From: Akkermansiaceae bacterium
Lineage (GTDB): Bacteria > Verrucomicrobiota > Verrucomicrobiia > Verrucomicrobiales > DEV007
Assembly: GCA_024233005.1 (NCBI GenBank)
Contig: JACKQE010000009.1
Location: 124,001-188,000 of the forward strand
DNA length: 64,000 nt
Direction: 5' to 3'
Both the position numbers and the translations under genes were made by a program. The notes under the pieces were generated by a model that made no database searches, was not told the DNA's origin, and saw only the letters and a list, made by a program, of their open reading frames with translations. Positions 44,352 to 53,141 of this stretch are shown here, in pieces (positions within the stretch are counted from its first letter, which is position 1; every line of letters begins with the position of its first letter).

Positions 44352-45455
44352 ATGCCTGAGACCCTTCACGAATCCACTCCTCTGTTGGAAACACCCCTGG
44401 CGGGGGAACATCGCCGGTTGGGGGCCCGGATGGCCCCGTTTGCCGGCTGGGACATGCCGCTTCAGTATGAGGGGATGATCGCCGAACACCACGCGGTACG
44501 GCAAGGGTTGGGAGTGTTTGATATTTCCCACATGGGCCAGTTGATGGTCGATGGCGCCGGGGCTGGAGAATGGCTCAATGGCCTGTTGTCCAACGACCTG
44601 TCAAGTCTGGCGGTAGGGCAGGGGCAATACTCTCTGATGCTCAATCCGCAGGGCGGAATCATCGACGACCTCATTCTCTACCGGCTCGGCGACACCGAAT
44701 GGTTCCTCATTGTCAATGCCTCCCGCAAAACCACCGATTTCGCCTGGCTCGAAGCGCACCTGCCGGAAGACGGCAGCATCCGGCTGGATGATGTCACTTC
44801 CGGGCGCGCCGGTCTTGCCATTCAAGGGCCCGGACTTGTGGCTGCTTGGGAGCGGATCGCGCCGGGAGTGGCGCTGCCTGAGCGCAATGGCATCCTCCAG
44901 GGAACGTGGGGGCGCACCGAATTGCGAGTGTGTCGGACGGGATACACCGGAGAGGACGGCTGTGAAGTTTTCTGCCCCTCCGCAGGGGCGGAAGACTTGT
45001 TGCGAGCGGTGCTTGCCGCTGGAGCAACGCCTTGTGGCCTTGGAGCCCGGGACACCTTGCGGTTGGAGAAAGGATATGCGCTCTACGGGGCCGATCTCGA
45101 CGCCCGCCACACCCCGCTGGAGGCTGGATTGGGGGCGTTCGTGAAACTTGGCAAATCAGCCTTTGTGGGGCAAGCCCGATTGCTTGCCCAAAAAGCCGAG
45201 GGAGTGCCAACCAAGCTCGTCGCCTTGCGGTGTGATTCCAAAGGACCTCCGCCACGCGCCCACTGTTTGGTGTATCGGCCGGGAAACGACGAACCCATTG
45301 GAGAATTGACCAGCGGGGGATTTTCACCCAGCTTGGGAATCGGCATTGGTCTGGCCTATCTGCCAATGGAATGCTCCGCTCCGGAGACTTCGCTGGAAGT
45401 GGGAATCCGCGGCCGGCGTCATCCGGTCACCGTTGTCCGCAAGCCTTTTTATTGA
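44352..45455 (+). CDS. gcvT: Aminomethyltransferase, glycine cleavage system T protein
   Basis: A 367-residue protein with the GcvT order: GARMAPFAGWDMPLQYEGMI, HHAVRQGLGVFDISHMGQ, LLSNDLSSLAVGQGQYSLML, GGIIDDLILYRL, RTGYTGEDGCEVF, GLGARDTLRLEKGYALYG, and the C-terminal OB-like domain ending YLP. It transfers the methylene group of the lipoyl H protein to tetrahydrofolate with release of ammonia. The other glycine cleavage genes (gcvH, gcvP) are not in the window. It is 30 nt after speA and 2 nt before the DUF2314 gene, so the three are probably cotranscribed. Confidence 0.96.
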   Translation: MPETLHESTPLLETPLAGEHRRLGARMAPFAGWDMPLQYEGMIAEHHAVRQGLGVFDISHMGQLMVDGAGAGEWLNGLLSNDLSSLAVGQGQYSLMLNPQGGIIDDLILYRLGDTEWFLIVNASRKTTDFAWLEAHLPEDGSIRLDDVTSGRAGLAIQGPGLVAAWERIAPGVALPERNGILQGTWGRTELRVCRTGYTGEDGCEVFCPSAGAEDLLRAVLAAGATPCGLGARDTLRLEKGYALYGADLDARHTPLEAGLGAFVKLGKSAFVGQARLLAQKAEGVPTKLVALRCDSKGPPPRAHCLVYRPGNDEPIGELTSGGFSPSLGIGIGLAYLPMECSAPETSLEVGIRGRRHPVTVVRKPFY

Positions 45456-45457
45456 GC

Positions 45458-46585
45458 ATGTGGGCCTCTCTGCGAAAGCTTCCTTGGTTGCCGCTGGCCC
45501 TGTTTGGATTCCTCTTCGCAAGGCTCCTCTCGACAGGGCTTTCCCCGCTTGGCACGGCCCTCTTCGTGACCGTGCTTCTCTGGTTGGGGTGGGCGGTGGC
45601 CTGCACCCTTCAGGATTGGTTGCGGCCTTCCCGGGCCGCCAGGAAGCATGCCGCGGCGGGACGCACCGGCGCCACACCAAAGCCCTTTGTTTCGCTGGTT
45701 TTCTTTCTCGATGAGGCGCGCAATGCCAGTCTCGAATCGGTCAAAAAGTGTGTTGCCACCGCTCTCATCGACGAACCCGCGGACAGTCCAGTGGAAATCG
45801 AAGAGGTTTCTGCCCGTCGCATGGGCCCCTCACTGGCCGAGCAAACCCAGCAGTTTCTTGTCAGGCTCAACCAAGGAATTTTCGGAATCATCCTCTCGCC
45901 GCACCCCTATATCGAGTCTCCCGCCCAGTTCGCCAAGGAAACCATCAGGGACAAGCGGTTGCGTTCCGCCATAGAACGGCACCAGGCCTGGATTTCCGTG
46001 GACCTGATGGCGGCGGTGAGCAATCCTGCGGCAAGACGTGCCGCCTATCAGGTCATCTCACGTCTCATGGCGGCTCTGGCAGGGCCGGATTGTCTGGCTC
46101 TTTTTTGTCCCGAACTGCAACGCTGCAACGAGTTTGATCCCACGCTGCTAGAACGCCTCAACTCTCCCGACCCTCTCTCCATTTTTGATGAACCCACCTT
46201 TGAGCCGGTCATCGAAGTCTCCGCAGACGATCCCCGTCTCCGGGAGGCCGTCAAAGAAGCGCTCCTCCGGTGGCCGGAATTTGTCACGGCTTTCAGGACC
46301 CGCACTCCCGATGACGACCGATTCATCGCCAAGGCGGAATTCACCGAAAACGGAATCAGCGAGTTCATGTGGGTCAGCGTTACTCAGGCCGGGGATCGTG
46401 GATTGCGCGGAATCCTCTTGAACGATCCCCACGAGATTTTGCGGATCCACAAAGGAGCTTCCGTCACCGTCGACCTGAGTCGGTTGAACGACTGGATTTA
46501 TCCCGATGCCGATGGGAATCCTGTCGGGGGATTCACCCTGTCCATACTCTCCAGCGAGGAGCCACCTCCTTCTGTCGAAGATTAG
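45458..46585 (+). CDS. Membrane-anchored DUF2314 protein
   Basis: The start at 45458 (MWASLRKLPWL), only 2 nt after gcvT, gives 375 residues. Two N-terminal membrane helices (LPLALFGFLFARLLSTGL and LFVTVLLWLGWAVACTL) are followed by a basic linker and a domain of about 170 residues (VSLVFFLDEARNASLESV) similar to the DUF4026-type companion of DUF2314. The C-terminus is DUF2314 (DRFIAKAEFTENGISEFMWVS, RGILLNDPHEILRIHKG, NDWIYPDADG). The function is unknown. Its stop overlaps the convergent hydrolase stop by 4 nt. Confidence 0.82.
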   Translation: MWASLRKLPWLPLALFGFLFARLLSTGLSPLGTALFVTVLLWLGWAVACTLQDWLRPSRAARKHAAAGRTGATPKPFVSLVFFLDEARNASLESVKKCVATALIDEPADSPVEIEEVSARRMGPSLAEQTQQFLVRLNQGIFGIILSPHPYIESPAQFAKETIRDKRLRSAIERHQAWISVDLMAAVSNPAARRAAYQVISRLMAALAGPDCLALFCPELQRCNEFDPTLLERLNSPDPLSIFDEPTFEPVIEVSADDPRLREAVKEALLRWPEFVTAFRTRTPDDDRFIAKAEFTENGISEFMWVSVTQAGDRGLRGILLNDPHEILRIHKGASVTVDLSRLNDWIYPDADGNPVGGFTLSILSSEEPPPSVED

Positions 46586-47601
46586 TCCTTCGTTCGTGGA
46601 AAGGAATCATCCAAAAAAAAGGACAAGATTTCTTCATAGAGCTGATCTCCTCCGGTAGCCAAAACAGCCCTGTGGGTGCCTCCGGGGACGAGCCGCCAGC
46701 GCTTGGCGGGAGAGCTGATGGCCTCAAATACCTGCCGCCCTTGTTTCAAGGGGATGACTCTGTCGCTGTCTCCATGAACAATCATGATGGGTTGGGAACT
46801 CTTCGCAGAGGCGGCGAGTGGCGAAATTTTCCAAGGGTCGAAGGAGGCCTGATGTCCGGCCCACCAGGTTGCCAAGGAGACGACCGCGGGGATCTCGAAG
46901 TGGAATTTGTTCCGTGCCGCGATCCGAGTGGTTTCGAGCAGATCCGAAAATGGCGCGACCACTGCTGCCCTGCGGATGCGGGAGTCACCTGGCAGATACT
47001 GCAGCGTCACGGCGGCGCCCAGGGAGATTCCAAACGCAAACAGCGGTTCATCGGGCGGCAATCCCGCCGCCTCCAGCACACATGCCAGATCGGAGGTCTC
47101 GAGATGGCCATAGGTGATGGCCGCGCCGCCGCTCTGACCGTGGGCCCGGAGATCATAAACCAGGCACCTGAACCCAGCCGCGACGAACCGTTCCGCGATC
47201 GGGAAATGGTCCTCTTTGATGCCACTCCGTCCATGCGACATCACGATGGTTCCCGGTGAGGTTGACGGCAGTCGCTTCTTTGCCTCCAACCGCGCGCGCA
47301 TCGCACGGGGATTGGTTGCGGTTCCCCAATCTTGGAAAGGTGCCGGCAGTATTTCGATTGCCTCCAGTCTGGTGCCATCGGCCGTGGTGGCAGAAAAGGG
47401 ACGCAGCCTCATTCCATGGTCGAGCGGATGTTGCAGGATGCTGCGATGACGAGGCTCCAGGGATCGGCGAGTGGGACGCAAGAAGGCATCGGCACCGATC
47501 TGCACCATCCCACCCCAAAGAAAAACGATGCCGAGGCTGCCGAAACCGAGGCCTCGGTGGATCGTGCGCCAAGAAAGAACTTGCTGGAACAAACGCGGCA
47601 T
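46582..47601 (-). CDS. Alpha/beta hydrolase, membrane-anchored
   Basis: From MPRLFQQVLSWRTIHRGL the protein has 339 residues; a longer start at 47658 is possible. One N-terminal hydrophobic segment (GLGFGSLGIVFLWGGMVQIG) suggests a membrane anchor. The hydrolase core has GTIVMSHGRSGIKEDHF (oxyanion region), FRCLVYDLRAHGQSGG, the nucleophile elbow GISLG with S193, the acid in IMIVHGDSDRVIPLKQG, and the catalytic His in VPGGTHRAVLATGG. It resembles acyl-CoA-thioesterase/dienelactone-type hydrolases of the S9-like group. The substrate is unknown. It lies downstream of the sigma factor gene, separated by a clear terminator. Confidence 0.88.
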   Translation of the reverse strand: MPRLFQQVLSWRTIHRGLGFGSLGIVFLWGGMVQIGADAFLRPTRRSLEPRHRSILQHPLDHGMRLRPFSATTADGTRLEAIEILPAPFQDWGTATNPRAMRARLEAKKRLPSTSPGTIVMSHGRSGIKEDHFPIAERFVAAGFRCLVYDLRAHGQSGGAAITYGHLETSDLACVLEAAGLPPDEPLFAFGISLGAAVTLQYLPGDSRIRRAAVVAPFSDLLETTRIAARNKFHFEIPAVVSLATWWAGHQASFDPWKISPLAASAKSSQPIMIVHGDSDRVIPLKQGRQVFEAISSPAKRWRLVPGGTHRAVLATGGDQLYEEILSFFLDDSFPRTKD

Positions 47602-47656
47602 TCCCAACTTACGAAAGTGGGAGGAACAATGTTTCAGAGGCGCAAAATGAGGGCAC

Positions 47657-47692
47657 AAAAAAACGGTGGCCCTTCAGAGAAAGGAACCACCG
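47657..47692 (-). terminator. Rho-independent terminator of the sigma factor gene
   Basis: Read on the minus strand: CGGTGG, a loop with partly paired CCTT/AAGG, CCACCG, then seven T (A at 47657-47663 on the plus strand). It begins 20 nt after the stop at 47713. This is the clearest intrinsic terminator in the window. Confidence 0.85.
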
Positions 47693-47712
47693 CTTTTGTG
47701 AAAACAGGGAGA

Positions 47713-48687
47713 TCAGGCGAGAGCCTCTTCGTGCTCTTCTTCGAAGTCCGAAAGCATTTCCGTTTCAACGTCGGATTCAGACTCGGTCTCCTCGGTGACT
47801 TCTCCTTCGGTGGTGCTGGCTTTCTTGCGACTTTTCTTGGTGCCTCGCACTGGTTTGGGGCCCGGATCTTCCTTTTTCTGGAGAGCCCGGCGAAGTTTTC
47901 GCAGTGCGATGTTCTGCAACTGTCGGATTCGTTCCCGGGTCACGCCGAATTCCTGGCCGACTTCTTCCAGGGTCTTGGGCTTTTGTCCATTGAGGCCAAA
48001 CCGCGCGTCGATGATCTTGCGCTCGCGCTCATCCAGCACCGCCAGCAGATCATCGAGCTGCATGTGCATGTTTTTGTGCGAGAGCAGCTCCAACGGAGTC
48101 TGGGCCCGTTCGTCACCGATGATTTCGCCGAATTCGGTGGTGTCATCCTCGCTGATGGGGGCGTCGAGAGAGGCCGGCCGCAGAGCCGCTGACTTCAAGT
48201 GAGAGAGTTTCGCCCGGTCGATGCCGATTTCGTCCGCCAATTCCTCATCCGTGGGTTCACGCCCCAACTCCTCGCTGAGGACCATGGCGACGCGCCGCAT
48301 CTTGGAAATTTTGTCCACCATGTGGACGGGCAGGCGGATCGTTTTGCTCTGGTTGGCCAGCGCCCGTTTGATGGATTGCTTGATCCACCAGGCGGCATAA
48401 GTACTGAGTTTGCCCCCCTTGTTGGGATCGAAACGTTCCACCGCTTTCATCAAGCCGATGTTTCCTTCGGAGATCAAATCCAGAAGCGGCAGCCCGTAGT
48501 TCGCATAGTCCTGCGCAATTTTGACAACCAGACGAAGATTCGCCTTGATCATGTGCGCCCGGGCCTCCCGATCGCCTTTTTTGATGCGTTCGGCAAGCTC
48601 GACCTCTTCTTCACGAGTGAGAAGCGGCGTTTTTCCTATTTCGCGGAGGTAGATTTTGATCCCCCCGTCCATTTCTAAATTACCCAT
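47713..48687 (-). CDS. RpoD/SigA-family sigma factor with charged C-terminal tail
   Basis: A 324-residue sigma-70 factor lacking region 1.1. Region 1.2 is GIKIYLREIGKTPLLTREEE. Regions 2.1-2.4 contain NLRLVVKIAQDYANYGLPLL, DLISEGNIGLMKAVERFDP, KLSTYAAWWIKQSIKRAL and KTIRLPVHMVDKI. Region 3 and region 4.2 follow (LDERERKIIDARFGL, KTLEEVGQEFGVTRERIRQ, LRKLRRALQ). After region 4.2 a tail of about 55 residues is Lys/Arg-rich, then strongly acidic (VTEETESESDVETEMLSDFE), which is not part of standard sigma-70. It may be the primary or an RpoS-like group 2 factor. A GGAAGG Shine-Dalgarno lies upstream, a long AT-rich leader precedes it, and a good terminator follows. Confidence 0.94.
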   Translation of the reverse strand: MGNLEMDGGIKIYLREIGKTPLLTREEEVELAERIKKGDREARAHMIKANLRLVVKIAQDYANYGLPLLDLISEGNIGLMKAVERFDPNKGGKLSTYAAWWIKQSIKRALANQSKTIRLPVHMVDKISKMRRVAMVLSEELGREPTDEELADEIGIDRAKLSHLKSAALRPASLDAPISEDDTTEFGEIIGDERAQTPLELLSHKNMHMQLDDLLAVLDERERKIIDARFGLNGQKPKTLEEVGQEFGVTRERIRQLQNIALRKLRRALQKKEDPGPKPVRGTKKSRKKASTTEGEVTEETESESDVETEMLSDFEEEHEEALA

Positions 48688-49198
48688 GGTCGTTCACCCT
48701 TCCTGAGAAGTGTTGTTGTAATGATTTTGGATTTATTTATCGATAAGAAACCGCTCCAAAGCTCGGTTTTTTTTCGGAAGCTCCGTTTTTTGTGAGCAGA
48801 AAGCCTAATTGTTGCGAAAGATACGCTTAATTTTGATGATTATAAGGCTCGGGATATCGCTGCGGAGCTGGTGCGCGTCAACTAGTGTAGACGTCAGGTG
48901 AAATGGTTCCGTTCAATAAAAATGCAACTACTTTGTGCATGGAAAAAAAACTCTCCATTTCTATGAAATTTTCAGCTTGTTTGCAAGTTCAATTTTACGG
49001 AAATTTTAACTGTCCCGATTAAATCAGAAAAGAGCAGGAATTGTTCCATTGTCTCTCACGACCTCGGTGGTTGTCTTTTTGTCTTTTTTTGTGCACCCAT
49101 GGCCCCCCTTCGGGGTATAAATGCTTCCCAGCAAACGTTTCTGGACATCGCTTGATTGGTGATTTTGGCGAGCGCCACTTTTTTTACCCCTCTTCCTC
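48688..49198. other. 511-nt AT-rich intergenic region between divergent genes
   Basis: This is the longest gene-free stretch. It is markedly AT-rich compared with flanking genes and holds the promoters of the sigma factor (minus) and the PQQ protein (plus). T-rich runs lie at about 48766-48793, with a small CGGA-AGC-TCCG hairpin before TTTTTT on the plus strand, and at 49077-49090. I found no tRNA, no recognisable riboswitch and no convincing small gene. Confidence 0.55.
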
Positions 49199-52100
49199 AT
49201 GCGCCTTCTCCGTTTCTTACCCATTTTTCTTGGAATCCTTTCCGGAGTTCTCCCCACCTTGAGCCTGCGTTCCGAGCCGGTTTCAGAAGCGCGTCAGGTG
49301 CTTCAGGATTCTGGGGTCTCCGGTGGCTTCGTGGTTCATGTCGGGGCGGGTGACGGGCAACTGACCTCCGCCCTGAAAGCTGGAGAAGGATTCCAGGTGC
49401 TTGGCCTGGAAAAGGACCCGGCCTTGGTTGTCTCGGGAAGGAACCGTCTTGCCGATTCCGGGGCCTACGGTCCCGTGGCAATGGAAACCTGGGAAGGTGG
49501 TTCGTTGCCTTTCGTGGAGAACCTCGTCAATCTCCTGGTGATTGAGCAGGCCGGATCAGTGAGCCGCGCCGAAATTGACCGGGTGCTGGTTCCCCAGGGC
49601 GTCGCCATGATCCGGCGGAGCGACGGGTGGGAAAAAATCGTGAAGCCCCGTCCAGCGGAAATGGATGACTGGACGCATTATTTCTACGACTCCCGGGGCA
49701 ATGCCGTTTCCCGCGACACGGCGGTGGGCCCGCCTTCCCGGCTCCAGTGGGTCGGCAGTCCCAGATGGTCACGGCATCATGACCGCATGTCCAGCCTCAG
49801 CGCCATGGTCAGCGCTGGCGGGCGGCTCTTTTATATCATGGATGCCGGTTCCCGTATTTCCATTCTTCTCCCAGCCAAGTGGCAACTCGTGGCCCGGGAC
49901 GCGTTCAATGGAACCATCCTTTGGAAAAACGAACTGGGCGGCTGGAATGACTACCTGTGGCCACTCAAGTCCGGCCCGACCCAGATGACCCGCCGACTTG
50001 TGACCGATGGAAAGTCTGTTTTCGTCACCAAAGCGGTGGGTGCTCCGGTTTCAAAAATCGATGCGGCGACCGGCGAGGAACTTTCCGTGTATGCGGGCAC
50101 CCAGGGGGCGGAGGAGATCATTCATCGAGATGGAACGCTTTTCGTTCTCGTCAATCCCGGCGATTGGGCTCTCAAGGATTACGCCCCGGTTTTCAATACC
50201 GGTGATCAGAAGCGGGTCGAAACAGAGTTCAACTGGGATCAAAAGCCCCGCCGTCTCGTGGCCGTGGACGCCGCCACTGGCAAAACCAAGTGGGAATACG
50301 AGGGGAAGATCGCTCCATTGACCCTCTGCACCGATGGCAAGCGCGTTATTTTTTCCAATGGGGACGGACTGATGTGCCTCAATCCCGCAGATGGAACCAC
50401 CACTTGGGCGGACGCACCGGTCGCGAAGCGGGCGCTCTATGAATACAATTATGGTCCCCGGGTCGTGTTGCACGATGAAGTGGTGCTTTATGCCGGGGGG
50501 GATGGCAAAATGAAGGGGCTCCGTGCGGATACCGGCAAGGAGCTCTGGATCAGTCCGCATGAAAAGTCAGGCTACCGTTCGCCCGAAGACCTCATGGTCG
50601 CGGGTGGCCTGGTCTGGAACGCCGGCACTACCCAGGGCAACCAGTCAGGGGAGTTCACGGGCCGTGATCCGGTGACCGGCGAGGTCAAAAAGCAGTTCCT
50701 TCCCGATGTGACCTGCTATTGGTTCCATCACCGCTGCTACATGGCCAAAGCGACCGAGAAATTCCTCATCCCGTCACGGACCGGCATTGAATATGTCGAC
50801 ATTGAAAAAGAGCACTGGGACATCAACCACTGGGTTCGAGGAGCCTGTCTCTATGGAGTGCTCCCTGCGAATGGACTGACTTATGCCGGGCCCCACAACT
50901 GTGCCTGCTATCCCGAAGCGAAGCTCGATGGGATGAATGCGCTCGCGCCAGCGGCGAAATACCCCCTGCCCGAACCCATCGCGGAGTCTGCCCGGCTATC
51001 CCATGGTCCGGCCTGGGGGCAACCGATCGAGGAGACCGAAGCCGATCCCGCCGACTGGCCTACCTACCGCCGTGACAATGCCCGGAGCGGCGCCTCCAGT
51101 CAGGCTCTGGCTGGTGATCTGGGGAAAGCCTGGGAGATCGACCTTCCGGGGCGGCTCAGCGCTCTGACCATTGCCGCAGGCAGCGTGTTAGTCGCCCAAA
51201 TCGATGCGCACACGGTGCATGCCCTGGATGCCACGACTGGAAAAAAACGCTGGCGTTTCATCGCCGGTGGCCGGGTTGATTCCCCCCCGACCTATTGGAA
51301 AGGCCGTGTCCTTTTTGGCAGCATGGATGGCAGCGTTTACGCCCTTCGGGCGAGTGACGGGGCCTTGATCTGGAAATTCCACGCCGCTCCCCGCGAGATG
51401 CGGCATTTCGCTTTCGAACAACTTGAGAGTGTGGCCCCGGTCCACGGCAGTCTTCTGGTGGAGAATGGGTTGGTGAGCTTTGTCGCGGGTCGGTCCTGCT
51501 TCCTGGATGGTGGTTTGCGGTTCTTCCGTCTCGATGCCGCCACCGGTGAGAAAAAAGTCGAACAAATTTACGACGATCTTGATCCCGACACCGGGGAGGA
51601 TCTCCAGACCAAGCACATGACCCTTCAAATGCCCGTGGGTCTCAATGACGTGCTTTCCAGCGATGGCACTCTGACCTACCTGCGCTCGCAGAAAATCGGC
51701 GCGGACGGCAAGCGCATCGACATCGGACCCGTATCCGGCGATGCTGCCCAGCAGGGGGCTGCCCAAAAAGGCCCGGGAGCCCATATTTTTGCGCCGATGG
51801 GTTTCCTCGACGATTCATGGTTCCATCGCTCCTACTGGGTCTACGGCAAAAGCTTCGCCGGAGGCCACAATGGATATTACCAAGCCGGCAAATATGCGCC
51901 GGCGGGGCGGATTCTGGTATTCAATGACAGCTGCGTCTACTCCTACGGGCGGGAAGCACAGTATTTGAAATGGACCACCACCATGGAGCATTCCCTTTTC
52001 GCCACGTCGAAAGTCGCCCCCGATGCTCCGGAGCCCGTGGCGCAGGGCGGAGCAGGCAACAAGAAAGGCAAAGCCAAGGAAAAGAACAAGGCTGCCGCGA

Positions 52101-53137
52101 AGGCCCCGAATCCTTTGAGCGGAGCCGTCGCGTTCCCGGCTGATGCCAAACTCGATCCTTCGGGACAGCCCCTCAGCCTGCAGGCTTGGGTGCTCCCGGA
52201 TGGCGGGCAGGGCATCATCATCCAGCATGGCGGACCGCAGCAAGGGTACAGTCTGGAGTTGAAGCAGGGGATTCCGGCATTCCATCTCCGCCGCAACCAA
52301 GATCTGTTCACGCTCGCCGCTCCCAAGGCCTTGGGTGAGGGCTGGCACCAGCTGGTGGCAACGCTTGATGCCAAAGGAGCCGCGGTTCTTTATATTGATG
52401 GCGAGAGCGTTGCCACCGGACAGTCTCCGGGCGTTCTCACCGCGGCGCCTGCCAATGGTCTGACCATGGGGAATGCCCGGATGGCGGTCTCCAATGATGA
52501 TCCCACGCCCTACACGGGTCTGCTTGACCAGGCGGCTCTTTACCACCGGGCACTTTCGGCGGAGGAAGTGCGCGAACGGTTCGCCGCGCCGGATGCCCCC
52601 CTCACAGACGTGGTGGTGGCCGCAAGCTTTGACAATGGCGACGCCAGGGATGAAGCCAATGCCCTGCACGGGGTCACCAGCGGAGTGGAGACCGGAAAAG
52701 GCCGGGTTGGGGCCGCGCTTTGGTTCCGCAAGGGTGCGCCTGCCGGCAAGGCCGGAACCAAGGCCCCGGCGGCGTCCCAGAAAAACAGCTTTGTGGAGCG
52801 GCAATGGGATCGCTACGTGCCGATCGTGACCCGGGCCATGGCGCTCGCCGGGGACAATGTCATCGTTGCCGGTCCCCCGGACACGCTGGATGAGGAATAT
52901 GCGTTCGAGCGGCTGACCCAAAAGGATCCGGCGATCCGGGAGGAACTGGTTAAGCAGGCGGAAGCTCTGGACGGGAAAAGCGGTGCCAAGCTCTGGTCCG
53001 TCAATGTGAAATCGGGTGAACAAAGCGGTGGATTTGATCTCGAAAGTCCGCCAGTCTGGGATGGCATGGCCGTGGCCCGGGGCCGCCTCTACGTCGCCAG
53101 TGTCGACGGCAAGGTGCTGTGCTTTGGCAAACCCTAA
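49199..53137 (+). CDS. Giant exported PQQ-type beta-propeller protein with methyltransferase-like N-terminus and LamG insertion
   Basis: A 1312-residue protein with a signal peptide (LLRFLPIFLGILSGVLPTLS). Residues about 42-150 (GGFVVHVGAGDGQLTSAL, FQVLGLEKDPALV, LPFVENLVNLLVIEQ, VLVPQGVAMIRR) have the strand and loop order of a class I SAM methyltransferase. PQQ-like propeller repeats follow from about 170 and again in the C-terminal half (DAATGEELSVYAGTQG, DAATGKTKWEYEGKI, DATTGKKRWRFIAGG, DGSVYALRASDGALIWKFH). A Lys/Ala-rich linker (KKGKAKEKNKAAAKA) leads to a LamG domain (about 974-1140; LSLQAWVLPDGGQGIIIQHG). The end closes the propeller (DGKVLCFGKP). Such proteins occur in PVC bacteria; a function as dehydrogenase or scaffold is not established. 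The next gene starts 4 nt later. Confidence 0.88.
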   Translation: MRLLRFLPIFLGILSGVLPTLSLRSEPVSEARQVLQDSGVSGGFVVHVGAGDGQLTSALKAGEGFQVLGLEKDPALVVSGRNRLADSGAYGPVAMETWEGGSLPFVENLVNLLVIEQAGSVSRAEIDRVLVPQGVAMIRRSDGWEKIVKPRPAEMDDWTHYFYDSRGNAVSRDTAVGPPSRLQWVGSPRWSRHHDRMSSLSAMVSAGGRLFYIMDAGSRISILLPAKWQLVARDAFNGTILWKNELGGWNDYLWPLKSGPTQMTRRLVTDGKSVFVTKAVGAPVSKIDAATGEELSVYAGTQGAEEIIHRDGTLFVLVNPGDWALKDYAPVFNTGDQKRVETEFNWDQKPRRLVAVDAATGKTKWEYEGKIAPLTLCTDGKRVIFSNGDGLMCLNPADGTTTWADAPVAKRALYEYNYGPRVVLHDEVVLYAGGDGKMKGLRADTGKELWISPHEKSGYRSPEDLMVAGGLVWNAGTTQGNQSGEFTGRDPVTGEVKKQFLPDVTCYWFHHRCYMAKATEKFLIPSRTGIEYVDIEKEHWDINHWVRGACLYGVLPANGLTYAGPHNCACYPEAKLDGMNALAPAAKYPLPEPIAESARLSHGPAWGQPIEETEADPADWPTYRRDNARSGASSQALAGDLGKAWEIDLPGRLSALTIAAGSVLVAQIDAHTVHALDATTGKKRWRFIAGGRVDSPPTYWKGRVLFGSMDGSVYALRASDGALIWKFHAAPREMRHFAFEQLESVAPVHGSLLVENGLVSFVAGRSCFLDGGLRFFRLDAATGEKKVEQIYDDLDPDTGEDLQTKHMTLQMPVGLNDVLSSDGTLTYLRSQKIGADGKRIDIGPVSGDAAQQGAAQKGPGAHIFAPMGFLDDSWFHRSYWVYGKSFAGGHNGYYQAGKYAPAGRILVFNDSCVYSYGREAQYLKWTTTMEHSLFATSKVAPDAPEPVAQGGAGNKKGKAKEKNKAAAKAPNPLSGAVAFPADAKLDPSGQPLSLQAWVLPDGGQGIIIQHGGPQQGYSLELKQGIPAFHLRRNQDLFTLAAPKALGEGWHQLVATLDAKGAAVLYIDGESVATGQSPGVLTAAPANGLTMGNARMAVSNDDPTPYTGLLDQAALYHRALSAEEVRERFAAPDAPLTDVVVAASFDNGDARDEANALHGVTSGVETGKGRVGAALWFRKGAPAGKAGTKAPAASQKNSFVERQWDRYVPIVTRAMALAGDNVIVAGPPDTLDEEYAFERLTQKDPAIREELVKQAEALDGKSGAKLWSVNVKSGEQSGGFDLESPPVWDGMAVARGRLYVASVDGKVLCFGKP

Positions 53138-53141
53138 CACC

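Noticed and set aside
48688..49198. tRNA or small RNA gene in the longest intergenic region
   Set aside because: No cloverleaf, CCA end or conserved T-loop sequence was found; only AT-rich runs and one weak hairpin.
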